From NCBI GenBank assembly GCA_964616465.1, contig CAZTTO010000010.1, positions 1 through 64,000 of the forward strand: a stretch of 64,000 nt of DNA. Reading direction: 5' to 3'. The position numbers and the translations under genes are program-made. The notes beneath the pieces were generated by a model. That model saw nothing but the letters and a program-made list of their open reading frames with translations. It had not been told where the DNA came from and ran no database searches. The stretch comes from JAFLBI01 sp964616465. GTDB taxonomy: Bacteria > Bacteroidota > Bacteroidia > Chitinophagales > Chitinophagaceae. Position 1 is the stretch's first letter. Each line of letters begins with the position of its first letter. Below are positions 8,038 to 18,201 of the stretch, piece after piece.

Positions 8038-10032
8038 TTACCCAATTACTACAGCAGCAAGAGCAGGAAGATGTACATTTAATTCTATCTGATTTGAAGT
8101 GAGATCTTTTGAAAGCTTTTTACAAGTAATGCTCGGATTTAAAACATCACCAGTACCCCAAAATTCTTTTTGATCGCTATTGAAAAGCTCCTTCCATTTT
8201 GTTTTGGTACTATGAGTTTGCACCTTCCAATCCATACGAACAACAGGTGTCATGTTTAAAATAACCAATACTTCTTGATTTTTCTTCTTACCAATTCTTT
8301 TATAAACAATAACACCCGCTTCTCTGTGCGACAAATCAACCCATTCAAATCCACCAGGCTCAAACTGCATTTCATAGAAAGCTGCGTTTGTCTTGTATAA
8401 TTCATTCAACTGTTGCACACAATATTTCATGCCACCATGACTCACAAAATCTAGTAAGTTCCAGGGTAAAGCCGACTTATAATTCCACTCTTGGTTCGCT
8501 GCAAACTCATTACCCATAAATAGCAGTTTGCCACCAGGATGTGTAAACATATAGGTGTACAACAGTCTCAAGTTGGCGAACTTCTGCCACTCATCTCCTG
8601 TCATTTTATACAGCATAGGACTCTTACCATGCACTACTTCGTCGTGGCTCAACGGCAGCATAAAATTTTCATCATAGAAATACATCATACTAAAGCTTAG
8701 TTCATCTTGATGAAATGAACGATGAATGGGATCACGCTTAAAATACCTTAAAGTATCATGCATCCAACCCATCATCCACTTCATTCCAAAACCTAAGCCA
8801 TCCATGTAAATTGGCTTACTTATGCCTGGCCAATCGGTAGCTTCTTCGGCAATAGTTTGAGTATCTGGAAAATCTTTATAAAGAGTAATGTTCAAGTCTT
8901 TAATAAAAGAAATTGCCTCCAAATTTCCATTTCCACCAAATTCATTCGGTTCCCACTCCCCTTCCTTCCTACTATAATCTAACCGAAGCATACTAGAAAC
9001 AGCATCCACCCTTAATCCATCTATATGAAACCTGTCCATCCAAAAATGCGCACTACTCAATAAAAAACTCTTTACCTCACCTCTTTTGTAATTAAAAATA
9101 TAGCTGTTCCAATCGGGGTGAAAGCCTTTACGCATATCTGCATACTCATAAGTATGTGTTCCATCAAACAAAAACAAACCATGTGCGTCGTAAGGAAAAT
9201 GCGAAGGCACCCAGTCGAGCACTACCCCAATTCCAGCTAAGTGAAACTGCTCAACCAGGTAGGCAAAATCCTGTGGACTTCCAAAACGACTCGTAGGAGC
9301 AAAATAACCAGTTCCTTGATAGCCCCAACTTCCATCAAAAGGATGTTCCATAACAGGCATTAACTCCACATGTGTGAAACCCATTTGCTGAACGTAAGGC
9401 ACCAATCGCTCAGCAATCTCACGATAAGTATAATAAGATTCCTCATCTGAAGGATCAGGACGCATCCAACTCGCCAAATGCACTTCATAAACCGACCATG
9501 GCGCTTGTAAAGCATTGTGCTGATGTCTTTTTTTCATCCATTCAGCATCCTTCCATTCATAAAAAGTTCCCCAGGCTATTGAAGCTGTATAAGGTCTTTT
9601 TTCCCATAAATGAGCATATGGATCACCCTTGTCTAATTTCAATCCTTCAAAACCATGAATATGATATTTATAGGCCTCACCAGCCAGCACATCGGGTATA
9701 AAACCTTCCCAAATGCCCGACTGATCTAAACGAACTTTTAAAGGATGAGCTTCTGTATCCCATTTATTGAAATAGCCAATAACACTAACAAATGTTGCAT
9801 TAGGTGCCCATACGGCGAAATAAGTTCCTTTCTTGCCTAAAACCAATATCTGCTTATTTCCAAGCAATTCATACATTTTGGTATGTTGCCCAGTTTGAAA
9901 CAAATGAATGTCATTCTCAGAAAACAATGAATAATTCCAAACGGAAAGACTTGTGTCTACAAAATGGACCTCTTCATAAGGTTTAGAGGAGGTCGCAGTG
10001 GGTATAGTTGAAGATTTCTTAGATTTTGACAT
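8038..10032 (-). CDS. glgB: 1,4-alpha-glucan branching enzyme (GH13)
   Basis: GlgB makes alpha-1,6 branches in glycogen in the cytoplasm. At 664 aa it has a Ser/Lys-rich N-terminal tail (about 1-20), a CBM48-type beta-sandwich (about 60-160, with KGTYFAVWAPNATFVSVIG), a GH13 barrel, and a C-terminal beta domain. GH13 motifs are present: VVLDWVPSHFP, GLRVDAVSSML with nucleophile Asp343, the acid/base segment TIAEEATDWPG, and LPLSHDEVVHG. It lies outside the glgA-glgC operon but within the same locus, convergent with the histidine kinase. Its start is divergent from the barrel protein at 10144. Confidence 0.96.
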   Translation of the reverse strand: MSKSKKSSTIPTATSSKPYEEVHFVDTSLSVWNYSLFSENDIHLFQTGQHTKMYELLGNKQILVLGKKGTYFAVWAPNATFVSVIGYFNKWDTEAHPLKVRLDQSGIWEGFIPDVLAGEAYKYHIHGFEGLKLDKGDPYAHLWEKRPYTASIAWGTFYEWKDAEWMKKRHQHNALQAPWSVYEVHLASWMRPDPSDEESYYTYREIAERLVPYVQQMGFTHVELMPVMEHPFDGSWGYQGTGYFAPTSRFGSPQDFAYLVEQFHLAGIGVVLDWVPSHFPYDAHGLFLFDGTHTYEYADMRKGFHPDWNSYIFNYKRGEVKSFLLSSAHFWMDRFHIDGLRVDAVSSMLRLDYSRKEGEWEPNEFGGNGNLEAISFIKDLNITLYKDFPDTQTIAEEATDWPGISKPIYMDGLGFGMKWMMGWMHDTLRYFKRDPIHRSFHQDELSFSMMYFYDENFMLPLSHDEVVHGKSPMLYKMTGDEWQKFANLRLLYTYMFTHPGGKLLFMGNEFAANQEWNYKSALPWNLLDFVSHGGMKYCVQQLNELYKTNAAFYEMQFEPGGFEWVDLSHREAGVIVYKRIGKKKNQEVLVILNMTPVVRMDWKVQTHSTKTKWKELFNSDQKEFWGTGDVLNPSITCKKLSKDLTSNQIELNVHLPALAAVVIG

Positions 10033-10143
10033 ATTTATTCCGTTAACATATTTAACAAACCGTTTATATCAAATTGGTTCGTTGCGTCAACAAATTAAAG
10101 AATTTCGTTGACATCGTTCCATGAACGTTTAGAAAACCTCTAT

Positions 10144-12918
10144 ATGCCAAAACACATACTGACTTTTGTAGTATCCATTTTATTCGCCATTGGTGGATTT
10201 GCTCAAAGTTCTTCGATAAGCGGACAAGTTAAAGATACTTCTCAACAACTATTACTTGAACAAGCATCTGTAATAGTGCTCAAAGCAAAAGACTCCATTT
10301 TAGTGAAGCATACTCGAACCGATAAAAATGGGAAGTTTGCAATCAATGATCTTCAAGCAGGTAAATACATTCTACTTATCACCTATCCTCGTTACGCATC
10401 TTTTGAAGATATTATAGACATCAATGAGTCGTCATTACAACTAGGCATTATTCCTTTAATTACCAGAGCAAAGCTCCTTGAAGAAGTAATAGTCAGAAGC
10501 CAAGTTTCAGCAATTAGAATTAAAGGAGACACCTTGGAATTTAAAGCAGATAGTTTTAAAGTTGGTCAAAATGCGAATGTTGAAGACTTGTTAAAGAGAC
10601 TCCCAGGCATACAAGTAAATGCAAAAGGTGAAATTACCGCTCAAGGAAGAAGAGTTCAAAAGGTTTTAGTAGATGGAGAAGAATTTTTTGGAGATGATCC
10701 AACACTTGCCACACAGAACTTAGCAGCAAAAGCAGTTGATAAAGTACAAGTCTTTGAAAGAAAGAGCAATGAAGCTGTTGCAACTGGAATTGATGATGGA
10801 GTGAGAGAACAAACAGTGAATCTTGTTCTAAAAGAAGATGCTAAGAAGGGATATTTTGGAAGAGCAGAAGCCGGATCGGATTTGAACGAATTTTACGATG
10901 CAAGATTGTTAGCTAATAGATTCAAAGGAAGTAAGAAATTGGGTGGATATGTAACAACAAACAGAACTGGCAGAAATAATATTAATTGGGAAGATGCTCA
11001 AAATTTTGGTGGAGGCAACTTTACTTCTGGTGTGAACGAAGATGGCGGTATGTTTATCTCGTTTCAAAGCGACCAAGACTTTTCTGGAACTGAAGGCATA
11101 CCTACTAATACAACAGCAGGCGTGATGTTTAATAACAAATATGGAAAACTAAAAAATAGTACTCAAAATAATTACAACTTTAGGAATCAACTTGCCATAG
11201 GTGATGGTAGAACTACTACACAGTTTATTTTACCAGATACAGTTTTCTTTCAGGAACAAGCAAGAGTTAGCAATGCACAACGCTGGAGACATCAAGGATC
11301 TACAAGAAATGAACTAAAACTAGATAGCTTAACAACTATTCAGATTAACGTAAACGGACAGATTTCTAGATCAACAAGTGATGTTTCAAATACGGATCAA
11401 ACAAAAAATGAAGAGCGCAATCTTGTTAACGAGGGTATACGAACCAGAACTCAAAATAGTTTGAGCCAAAACCTAAATACAGAGCTATTCATCACAAGAA
11501 AATTAAACAGCAAAGGAAGCTTACTCACTGCTACTGTTAGCAATAGAAACAGTTACACTTCTGGGGATGGATTCTTGTTCAATACTAACAATTTTTTCAA
11601 TCCAAATATAGGCAGCTTAGACTCTAGCGTTGTTACAAATCAGCTCAAAACAATCTATAATAAATCAAATACATTCAACAGTAGATTGAGTTACAACCAA
11701 CCACTTGCAAAACGACTCACACTAAATCTTAATTACAGTTTTCAAAGAACAAATAATGAAAACGACAATCGCTCTTTTGAACAGAGAAATGGTAAATACG
11801 ACTCACTTAATATGATATTTAGTAACCATTTCATATTTGACAACACTTCACATACAGGCGGATTTAAATTAGCATACAAACAAAAAAAATGGAATGTGCA
11901 AGCTGGACTTGGTATCCAAAATTTATTGCTAGAACAAAGAGATTTGTTTAAAGACACTTCTTTGAGTAGAAGCTTTACCAACTTTAACCCTACTGCAAAT
12001 TTTAGTTGGAAGTTTTCTTCGTCAGGTAATTTCAACGTGAGCTACAATGGAACCCAGCAAGCTCCATCACTTGCGCAAATTGCACCATTAATTGATAATA
12101 ACAATCCCTTGATGATTTCAATTGGTAATCCTGCATTAAAACCTTCATTCAACCATAATATCAATTTCTGGTTTGGAGATTTCAAAGTAATAAGCGAACG
12201 TAATATTTATGCATATGGAAACATTAATATTACTGACAACGCATTTAGTACAAGAGAAACTATCGGAAGCAATGGGGTTCGTACTTTTCAGACCGTAAAT
12301 GTGAAAGGAAATATTTTTGGAAATCTATATGTTTCTTACAATAGAAAATTAGGTAATACACCTATTGATTTTGAGCTACAACCCAATGTACAAATGTCTG
12401 TAAACAATAATTTTGTAAACGGACTGGCTAATAAAGTGACATCTTATTCCCTTGGTATTCAAACAGGATTTGGATACTATGGTGAAGAAGATAAAATTTC
12501 TATTTGGCTAGGTTATGAACCCGAATGGAATAATTCTGTAAGCTCTATCCAAAGGAACTTACAAACAGCATTCTGGATTCACACCATAACCAGTGATATT
12601 TCTTGGAAATTACCTAAAGATTGGACTATCAAAACCAATTTATCTGCCAACTTTAGACAACAAACAGAAGTGTTTGGCAGAAATGTGAATGCTATTATTT
12701 GGAATGCAGACATTGAGAAGAAAATTGTGAAGAAGAAAAATATTTTCTTGACTCTTTCCGCAAATGATATATTGAATCAAAATATTGGATTCAGTAGGAA
12801 CATAAGAACCAATATGATTCAAGAAAATACATTCTTAACCGTTCAAAGATTTTTCTTACTTGGCTTTCGTTGGAAATTTAACGGCGGTGCCATGCAATTA
12901 GGAGGTAACAATGAATAA
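10144..12918 (+). CDS. Outer membrane beta-barrel protein (TonB-receptor-like) with carboxypeptidase-regulatory domain
   Basis: 924 aa from the ATG at 10144. The longer reading frame begins at a TTG at 10108 but would put 12 residues before a clean signal peptide (MPKHILTFVVSILFAIGGFAQ). An N-terminal carboxypeptidase-regulatory-like domain (SISGQVKD to about residue 100) precedes a plug-like region with the family signature VLVDGEEFFGDD and a long 22-strand-type barrel rich in Asn/Tyr/Phe. This is the outer membrane beta-barrel family that resembles TonB-dependent receptors. The start of the GLPGLI gene overlaps its last 8 bases, so the two are co-translated. The substrate is unknown; the position inside the glycogen/maltodextrin block makes a glycan or peptide ligand possible but unproven. 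Confidence 0.88.
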   Translation: MPKHILTFVVSILFAIGGFAQSSSISGQVKDTSQQLLLEQASVIVLKAKDSILVKHTRTDKNGKFAINDLQAGKYILLITYPRYASFEDIIDINESSLQLGIIPLITRAKLLEEVIVRSQVSAIRIKGDTLEFKADSFKVGQNANVEDLLKRLPGIQVNAKGEITAQGRRVQKVLVDGEEFFGDDPTLATQNLAAKAVDKVQVFERKSNEAVATGIDDGVREQTVNLVLKEDAKKGYFGRAEAGSDLNEFYDARLLANRFKGSKKLGGYVTTNRTGRNNINWEDAQNFGGGNFTSGVNEDGGMFISFQSDQDFSGTEGIPTNTTAGVMFNNKYGKLKNSTQNNYNFRNQLAIGDGRTTTQFILPDTVFFQEQARVSNAQRWRHQGSTRNELKLDSLTTIQINVNGQISRSTSDVSNTDQTKNEERNLVNEGIRTRTQNSLSQNLNTELFITRKLNSKGSLLTATVSNRNSYTSGDGFLFNTNNFFNPNIGSLDSSVVTNQLKTIYNKSNTFNSRLSYNQPLAKRLTLNLNYSFQRTNNENDNRSFEQRNGKYDSLNMIFSNHFIFDNTSHTGGFKLAYKQKKWNVQAGLGIQNLLLEQRDLFKDTSLSRSFTNFNPTANFSWKFSSSGNFNVSYNGTQQAPSLAQIAPLIDNNNPLMISIGNPALKPSFNHNINFWFGDFKVISERNIYAYGNINITDNAFSTRETIGSNGVRTFQTVNVKGNIFGNLYVSYNRKLGNTPIDFELQPNVQMSVNNNFVNGLANKVTSYSLGIQTGFGYYGEEDKISIWLGYEPEWNNSVSSIQRNLQTAFWIHTITSDISWKLPKDWTIKTNLSANFRQQTEVFGRNVNAIIWNADIEKKIVKKKNIFLTLSANDILNQNIGFSRNIRTNMIQENTFLTVQRFFLLGFRWKFNGGAMQLGGNNE

Positions 12919-13651
12919 TAAAATTTATACCATCATCTGTATTTTTTGCAGCGTTGCTTTACACTATCATGTGTACGCACAAGATATTTTTCTAAAAAAA
13001 GGATGGATTGAATTTGAAAGGCAGGAGAATGTTCAAAAAGATATGGAAGGCGTTTGGGCAGAAAACTTTAAAGATAAAATACCTAAATTTAAAGTAACCT
13101 ACCACAACCTGTATTTTGATGAGTCCAAAACACTCTTTGTAAATGGCAAGGAGCCAAAAGAAAAACATCCTTGGTTTAATGAGGATGCATCTGATGATAT
13201 TATTTTTTCAGACTTAACAAGTAAACAAATCATTAAAAAACAACAAGTTTTTGAAAGAACTATTTTATTGCAGGATAGCCTTAGGAATGTAGAGTGGCGG
13301 ATAACCGATGAAACAAGAGATATTGTAGGCTTTGAATGTAGAAAAGCAGTTGGAAAATTACTAGACAGCATTTATGTAGTAGCCTTTTTTACAGATCAAA
13401 TTCCAGTTAATGGTGGCCCACTGGCTTTTTCTCAACTACCAGGAATGATATTAGGATTGGCAATACCTAGATATAGCATCACCTACTTTGCAACCAGAAT
13501 AGAAGGAATTCTTCCAACAAAACCTCAGATTGTTGCACCAACGCACAAATCCAAGCCTATGAATTATACCGAGCTATTTCAGATGACAGAAAAAGCCATG
13601 AAAGATTGGGGCAAATGGGGTAAAAAGTATCAGATACTATTTATGCTATAA
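12911..13651 (+). CDS. GLPGLI family protein
   Basis: 246 aa with an N-terminal signal peptide (IYTIICIFCSVALHYHVYAQ). It belongs to the GLPGLI family, named for its motif, which here reads QLPGMILGLAI at about residues 175-185. The function of the family is unknown; members are secreted and typically encoded directly after a TonB-receptor-like barrel, as here, with an 8-base overlap. It ends 2 bases before the convergent amylase gene. Confidence 0.87.
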   Translation: MNNKIYTIICIFCSVALHYHVYAQDIFLKKGWIEFERQENVQKDMEGVWAENFKDKIPKFKVTYHNLYFDESKTLFVNGKEPKEKHPWFNEDASDDIIFSDLTSKQIIKKQQVFERTILLQDSLRNVEWRITDETRDIVGFECRKAVGKLLDSIYVVAFFTDQIPVNGGPLAFSQLPGMILGLAIPRYSITYFATRIEGILPTKPQIVAPTHKSKPMNYTELFQMTEKAMKDWGKWGKKYQILFML

Positions 13652-13653
13652 AC

Positions 13654-15513
13654 TTATTTTGTTAATTCTATCACTTTCATAGTCATAGCAGGAATAGAGA
13701 ACTCATTTCCTACTTTGGAATCTGTTAGAATATCGAAGCCATGCTTAGCATCTTTAGTCATTTCAGCATAATCACTCATCTTTACTTGTTGATCTTTAGC
13801 TGAAGTGTTCATCACACACATAAGCAACTGAGTATCGCTGTATCGGAAATAAACATACAACCCATCCTTAGGTACAAACTGTTTCATTTTACCCTTGGTA
13901 ATGGCACTGGATTGTTTTCTAAAGTGCGCTAGCTTCGCTACATAATCTTGTATTTCTTTTTCTGAGCTTGTTAGGCCTTCACCTGTAAATGCATTTTTTT
14001 GATCGTCTTTCCAACCACCAGGAAAATCTTTTCTTACATAACCATCATTTGGTGAAGTAAATCCTTCCATCAATACTTCATTGCCATAATAAAGCTGCGG
14101 GATTCCTCTACAAGTCATTAACCAAGCTAAAGCTATTTTATACTTTTTTAAATCTGTTCCAACCACACTATAAAATCTGGGAATATCATGGTTGTCAAGA
14201 AATATGACTTGCTGCATTGGATCTTTGTACAGCAAATCTTGAGTGAGTGTAATATATAGTTTATTAACTCCTTCAGTCCAGCCAAATGGCTCATTCAATG
14301 CAGGCTGAATACCATATAATAAAGTCTGAAAATCGGTAGTGGCTTGCAAATTACTTTTGAATGGAATTTGCAAATTGTTTTCACAAAAGAATGCTTGATT
14401 CACAACGCCGTGTACCCAAGTTTCACCAAACAAAGTAAGCTTAGGAAACTCTTTATACAATGCGGCATTGCAACGATTCATAAATTCAAGATCGTTATAT
14501 GCATAGGTATCTATTCTCCATCCATCAATTCCAAACTCTTCAACAGTCCAGATTGCATGCTGTATTAAAAACTGTTCAACAAATTTATTATGATGATTCC
14601 AATCAGGCATGGATCTAACAAACCATCCATCGCTCATAATTTTTTTATCTTTTTCAGAAGCATAAGGATCAAATAAAACCTGGTCTTTATAACTGGTTTG
14701 AGTAAAAGTTGGCCATCTGTTAAACCAAGTAGAATCTGGTTGATCTTTAAAAAGTATATGCTGGGTTCCGACATGGTTGTAAACTGCATCTTGAATAATC
14801 TTTATTCCTTTTTCATTAGCTTTCTGTATTAGCTCGTGATAGGCAGCTTCTCCACCAATTCTTGGATCAATTCTATAATGATCTGTAAAAGCGTATCCAT
14901 GCTCCGTTCTATCTTTCATATCATTCACTAAAACAGGATTTAACCACAGGGCAGTAACACCCATTTTATTGAAATAAGAAAGATGCTTTGTAATTCCTTG
15001 TAAATCGCCTCCGTGCCTGTTAAAAACAGTATCTCTATTTAAACTTTGGTCTAACATTCCTGGTACACGATCATTACTTTCATCACCATTAGCAAAGCGA
15101 TCGGGCATGATTAAATACATCAAATCTTCGCTTGTTACACCTCTTGCATACTTTGTACCATTACCTTGTCTTTTTGGTTTCAGTATAAAATTTAGTTGAT
15201 CTGTTTTTCCTGCTTGTGTCAAACTAATTTTAACATTGCCGGGCTTTGCCGTTGGTGCTATAAATAAACCAACAGCCAAGTAATTGGTATTTTGAAAACG
15301 ATGTACTTTTTTAACAGTAACGCCAGGATATAGAACTTGCACACTCGACTGCCCAATTGAAACTTTATCACTCCTTACAAGCACTTGAACCTGATTCCAT
15401 TTCATTCCCACCCACCAGTTTTCAGGAAACAAACGATAATCATTACACACTGCATACAGTGAAATACAGAGGCCAATCAGCAAAAAACTCAATCTGATTT
15501 TCATAAAAAACAT
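13654..15513 (-). CDS. Secreted GH13 alpha-amylase/cyclomaltodextrinase-like enzyme (SusA type)
   Basis: 619 aa glycoside hydrolase that cuts alpha-1,4-glucans, probably in the periplasm. The signal peptide is KIRLSFLLIGLCISLYAVC; an ATG at 15513 or 15504 is equally possible. The Cys after it lacks a good lipobox. An N-terminal beta-sandwich (about 30-120) resembles the cyclomaltodextrinase N-domain, followed by the GH13 barrel with QDAVYNHVGTQH, nucleophile Asp335 in DGWRIDTYAYND, acid/base FGETWVHG, and FLDNHDIPRF, then a short beta domain. It is the last gene of the operon glgA-glgC-MFS-amylase, 16 bases after the transporter. This suggests extracytoplasmic maltodextrin breakdown feeding the transporter. 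Confidence 0.92.
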   Translation of the reverse strand: MFFMKIRLSFLLIGLCISLYAVCNDYRLFPENWWVGMKWNQVQVLVRSDKVSIGQSSVQVLYPGVTVKKVHRFQNTNYLAVGLFIAPTAKPGNVKISLTQAGKTDQLNFILKPKRQGNGTKYARGVTSEDLMYLIMPDRFANGDESNDRVPGMLDQSLNRDTVFNRHGGDLQGITKHLSYFNKMGVTALWLNPVLVNDMKDRTEHGYAFTDHYRIDPRIGGEAAYHELIQKANEKGIKIIQDAVYNHVGTQHILFKDQPDSTWFNRWPTFTQTSYKDQVLFDPYASEKDKKIMSDGWFVRSMPDWNHHNKFVEQFLIQHAIWTVEEFGIDGWRIDTYAYNDLEFMNRCNAALYKEFPKLTLFGETWVHGVVNQAFFCENNLQIPFKSNLQATTDFQTLLYGIQPALNEPFGWTEGVNKLYITLTQDLLYKDPMQQVIFLDNHDIPRFYSVVGTDLKKYKIALAWLMTCRGIPQLYYGNEVLMEGFTSPNDGYVRKDFPGGWKDDQKNAFTGEGLTSSEKEIQDYVAKLAHFRKQSSAITKGKMKQFVPKDGLYVYFRYSDTQLLMCVMNTSAKDQQVKMSDYAEMTKDAKHGFDILTDSKVGNEFSIPAMTMKVIELTK

Positions 15514-15529
15514 TTTATAAGAAATCGCT

Positions 15530-16873
15530 TTAGGATTCCTTTATGACAAAATAGGCGCTAATACCTCCAAGTGCCATAGATGCACCTGCTAAGCCAATTA
15601 CATGAATAGCATGACCTCCCATAAGTTGCAATGCTATTCCACCCAGCAAACCTGCAGCAATTTGAGGAACAGTAATGGTTACATTAAAAATACCCATGTA
15701 AACCCCAGTTTGCTCAGCTGGCAATGATGATGCAAGTATAGCATATGGCAAAGCTAAAATAGCCGCCCAAGCAATACCAACACCAACCATTGATAAGAAT
15801 AACAAATTTTTATCTTGAATAAACATCATTGATATCAAGCCTAAACCACCGCACAATAAAGAAAACATATAGGTATTTTTCCTGCCAAACTTATTTGCCA
15901 TTGGGGTTAAGACAAGTGAGTATAAAGCTGCAAAAACGCTGTACGCAGCAAATATCACTCCAGTCCAGTTTCCTGCGTCATTAAAATCTTTTGATTTGGG
16001 ATCACTCGTTCCCCAAATATGTTCTGCAATACCTTGAGTGGTATATACCCACATTAAGAATAAAGCAAACCAAGAAAAAAATTGAGTCACAGCTAGCTGA
16101 ATCATGGTCTTGGGTGTATTCATCAGCAAGTCCAAAAAGTTCATCTTTACTTTTTGCTCGGTATTGATATTATTATACAAAGCATATTCTTCAGGCGGAT
16201 ATTCCTTTGTTCTGAAAGAAGTCCATAACACACTTAGTAGTAAAGCTGCTCCACCAAAATAGAAAGACCAAATAACTGTTGGTGCAACCTTCTCACCTTC
16301 CGCTGGTTCATTTGAAACACCAATATAAGTAAGTACAAATGGCAATAAACTACCTACAACTGCACCTGCATTAATTAAAAAACTTTGAATAGCATACCCC
16401 TGGTTTCTTTGTTTCTCAGGAACCATATCACTTACTAATGCACGGAAGGGTTGCATGGTAACATTAAACGACGTATCCATCAGCAATAACATGGCCGCAC
16501 CAAAAAATAATGGCGGAAGTAAAGCTGCAAAATGCTCCGAATTAGGCATGAACAACATAGCTAATGCGCTTACAATACAACCACCTAGTATAAAAGGAAT
16601 TCTTCTTCCAAACCTAGTCCAGGTTTTATCGCTCGACATACCAACAATTGGCTGCACAATAAAACCCGCAAGAGGAGCAGCTAACCAGAATAATCCCAAG
16701 TGATGAGGATCGGCACCTATAGCAGAAAGAATTCTACTGGTATTAGCGTTTTGAAGTGAGTAACCAATTTGAACTCCTAAAAATCCAAAACTGATATTCC
16801 AAATTTGCCAGAAATTAAGTACTGGCTTCTTTGAATTGCCGGTGGAAGCACCTGTTCCGGTGTTCATAGCCAT
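15530..16873 (-). CDS. MFS sugar transporter (SLC45/sucrose-permease-like), probable maltodextrin or disaccharide importer
   Basis: 447 aa with about 12 transmembrane segments. The motif SDKTWTRFGRRIPFILGG lies in the loop between TM2 and TM3, and the sequence resembles the glycoside-pentoside-hexuronide/SLC45 type permeases. The N-terminus is Gly/Thr/Ser-rich. It starts at 16873 (MAMN) or at the second ATG, 6 bases further in. It sits 32 bases after glgC and 16 before the secreted GH13 enzyme. The context points to uptake of maltose or short maltodextrins (inference). Confidence 0.85.
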   Translation of the reverse strand: MAMNTGTGASTGNSKKPVLNFWQIWNISFGFLGVQIGYSLQNANTSRILSAIGADPHHLGLFWLAAPLAGFIVQPIVGMSSDKTWTRFGRRIPFILGGCIVSALAMLFMPNSEHFAALLPPLFFGAAMLLLMDTSFNVTMQPFRALVSDMVPEKQRNQGYAIQSFLINAGAVVGSLLPFVLTYIGVSNEPAEGEKVAPTVIWSFYFGGAALLLSVLWTSFRTKEYPPEEYALYNNINTEQKVKMNFLDLLMNTPKTMIQLAVTQFFSWFALFLMWVYTTQGIAEHIWGTSDPKSKDFNDAGNWTGVIFAAYSVFAALYSLVLTPMANKFGRKNTYMFSLLCGGLGLISMMFIQDKNLLFLSMVGVGIAWAAILALPYAILASSLPAEQTGVYMGIFNVTITVPQIAAGLLGGIALQLMGGHAIHVIGLAGASMALGGISAYFVIKES

Positions 16874-16905
16874 AGATGCAATCGTTTTAAGGTTAAGTCA
16901 AAGTT

Positions 16906-18189
16906 TTAAATCACAAATCCATCATGAAGTACAGCTCCTTTCTTTATCACTACAATACCATCCTTCACAGCATATAACGGATGATCTACATTTTCTAAAT
17001 GCTTTCCTCCATTAATTCTTACATCATTTCCAATTCTACAGTTTTTATCAAGAATGGCATCTTTTATATAACAACGTTCTCCAATTCCAATTTTAGGCAA
17101 TCCCTCTCGCTGGTGTTTTTCCATTTCTGCAAGGGTCTCGTAATAGTCGTTACCCATGATATAAGAGTTAACAACAGTAGTTCCATGACCAACCCTCGAT
17201 CTAATACCTACTACACTATTCTCAATTCTACTTGCATTAATAATGGAGCCTTCGGCAATAATTGTTTTTTCAAGAGTAGTTCCACTAATTTTAGCTGGAG
17301 GCAACATCCTTGCTCTGCTATAAACGGTTTTACGATTATCGAATAGGTTAAATGGAGGTATATCCATTGTTAAAGCAAGGTTTGCTTCGTAGAATGAATA
17401 GATATTACCAATATCCGTCCAATAACCTTCGTACTGAAAACTTACTACTTTATGTCCGTCAATAGAATTGGGTAAAATTTCTTTGCCAAAGTCGGTTGCA
17501 GTTGGATATTCATTGAGTAATAAATTGAATAAAATTTCTCTCTTGAAAATATAAATACCCATTGAAGCTAAATAATTTCTGCCTTCGCGCTGCATCTCTG
17601 CCCCTGTATCACTTACCCAATCTGGAAGAAGATCTTTTTTGGGTTTTTCTATGAAGGAAGTAATAAACTTATTTTCATCTGCCTTTAAAATGCCAAACTC
17701 TGTTGCATCTCTTTCATTCACTGGAATAGTTGCAATAGAGATATCGGCATTCTTTTCCTTATGCATATTCAACATCTCGGTGAAATCCATTTGATACAAT
17801 TGATCACCACTTAGGATAAGTATGTATTCAAATTCAAGATTTGAAATATGTCGAAGTGATTGCCTTACTGCATCTGCTGTTCCCTGAAACCAACCTTGGT
17901 TATCGGGGGTTTGTTCTGCAGCAAGAATATCAACGAAGCCAGTACTAAAAGCACTAAAGTGATAGGTGTTTTTAATATGTTTATTCAGTGAAGCAGAATT
18001 GAACTGAGTTAATACAAACATCCTATTGATGTATGAATTAATACAGTTACTAATTGGAATATCAACTAGTCTATATTTTCCTGCTATAGGCACAGCAGGC
18101 TTCGATCTACTTGCTGTTAGTGGATACAAGCGAGTACCTGCACCACCTCCTAAAATTACCGCCATTACTTGTTTTGAAATTGCCATCAT
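16906..18189 (-). CDS. glgC: Glucose-1-phosphate adenylyltransferase
   Basis: GlgC makes ADP-glucose, the glycogen precursor, from ATP and glucose-1-phosphate. At 427 aa it has the nucleotide-binding loop VILGGGAGTRLYPLT (about 10-24), then SKPAVPIAGKYRLVDIPISN, the core LSGDQLYQMD, and a C-terminal left-handed beta-helix with many hexapeptide-like turns. Two ATGs (18189, 18186) are both possible starts. It lies 12 bases after glgA, so the two are co-transcribed. Confidence 0.97.
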   Translation of the reverse strand: MMAISKQVMAVILGGGAGTRLYPLTASRSKPAVPIAGKYRLVDIPISNCINSYINRMFVLTQFNSASLNKHIKNTYHFSAFSTGFVDILAAEQTPDNQGWFQGTADAVRQSLRHISNLEFEYILILSGDQLYQMDFTEMLNMHKEKNADISIATIPVNERDATEFGILKADENKFITSFIEKPKKDLLPDWVSDTGAEMQREGRNYLASMGIYIFKREILFNLLLNEYPTATDFGKEILPNSIDGHKVVSFQYEGYWTDIGNIYSFYEANLALTMDIPPFNLFDNRKTVYSRARMLPPAKISGTTLEKTIIAEGSIINASRIENSVVGIRSRVGHGTTVVNSYIMGNDYYETLAEMEKHQREGLPKIGIGERCYIKDAILDKNCRIGNDVRINGGKHLENVDHPLYAVKDGIVVIKKGAVLHDGFVI

Positions 18190-18201
18190 ATGCCTCGAGT
18201 T

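Noticed and set aside
10108..10143. TTG start of the barrel protein
   Set aside because: The ATG at 10144 directly gives a signal peptide; the 12 extra residues would spoil it.
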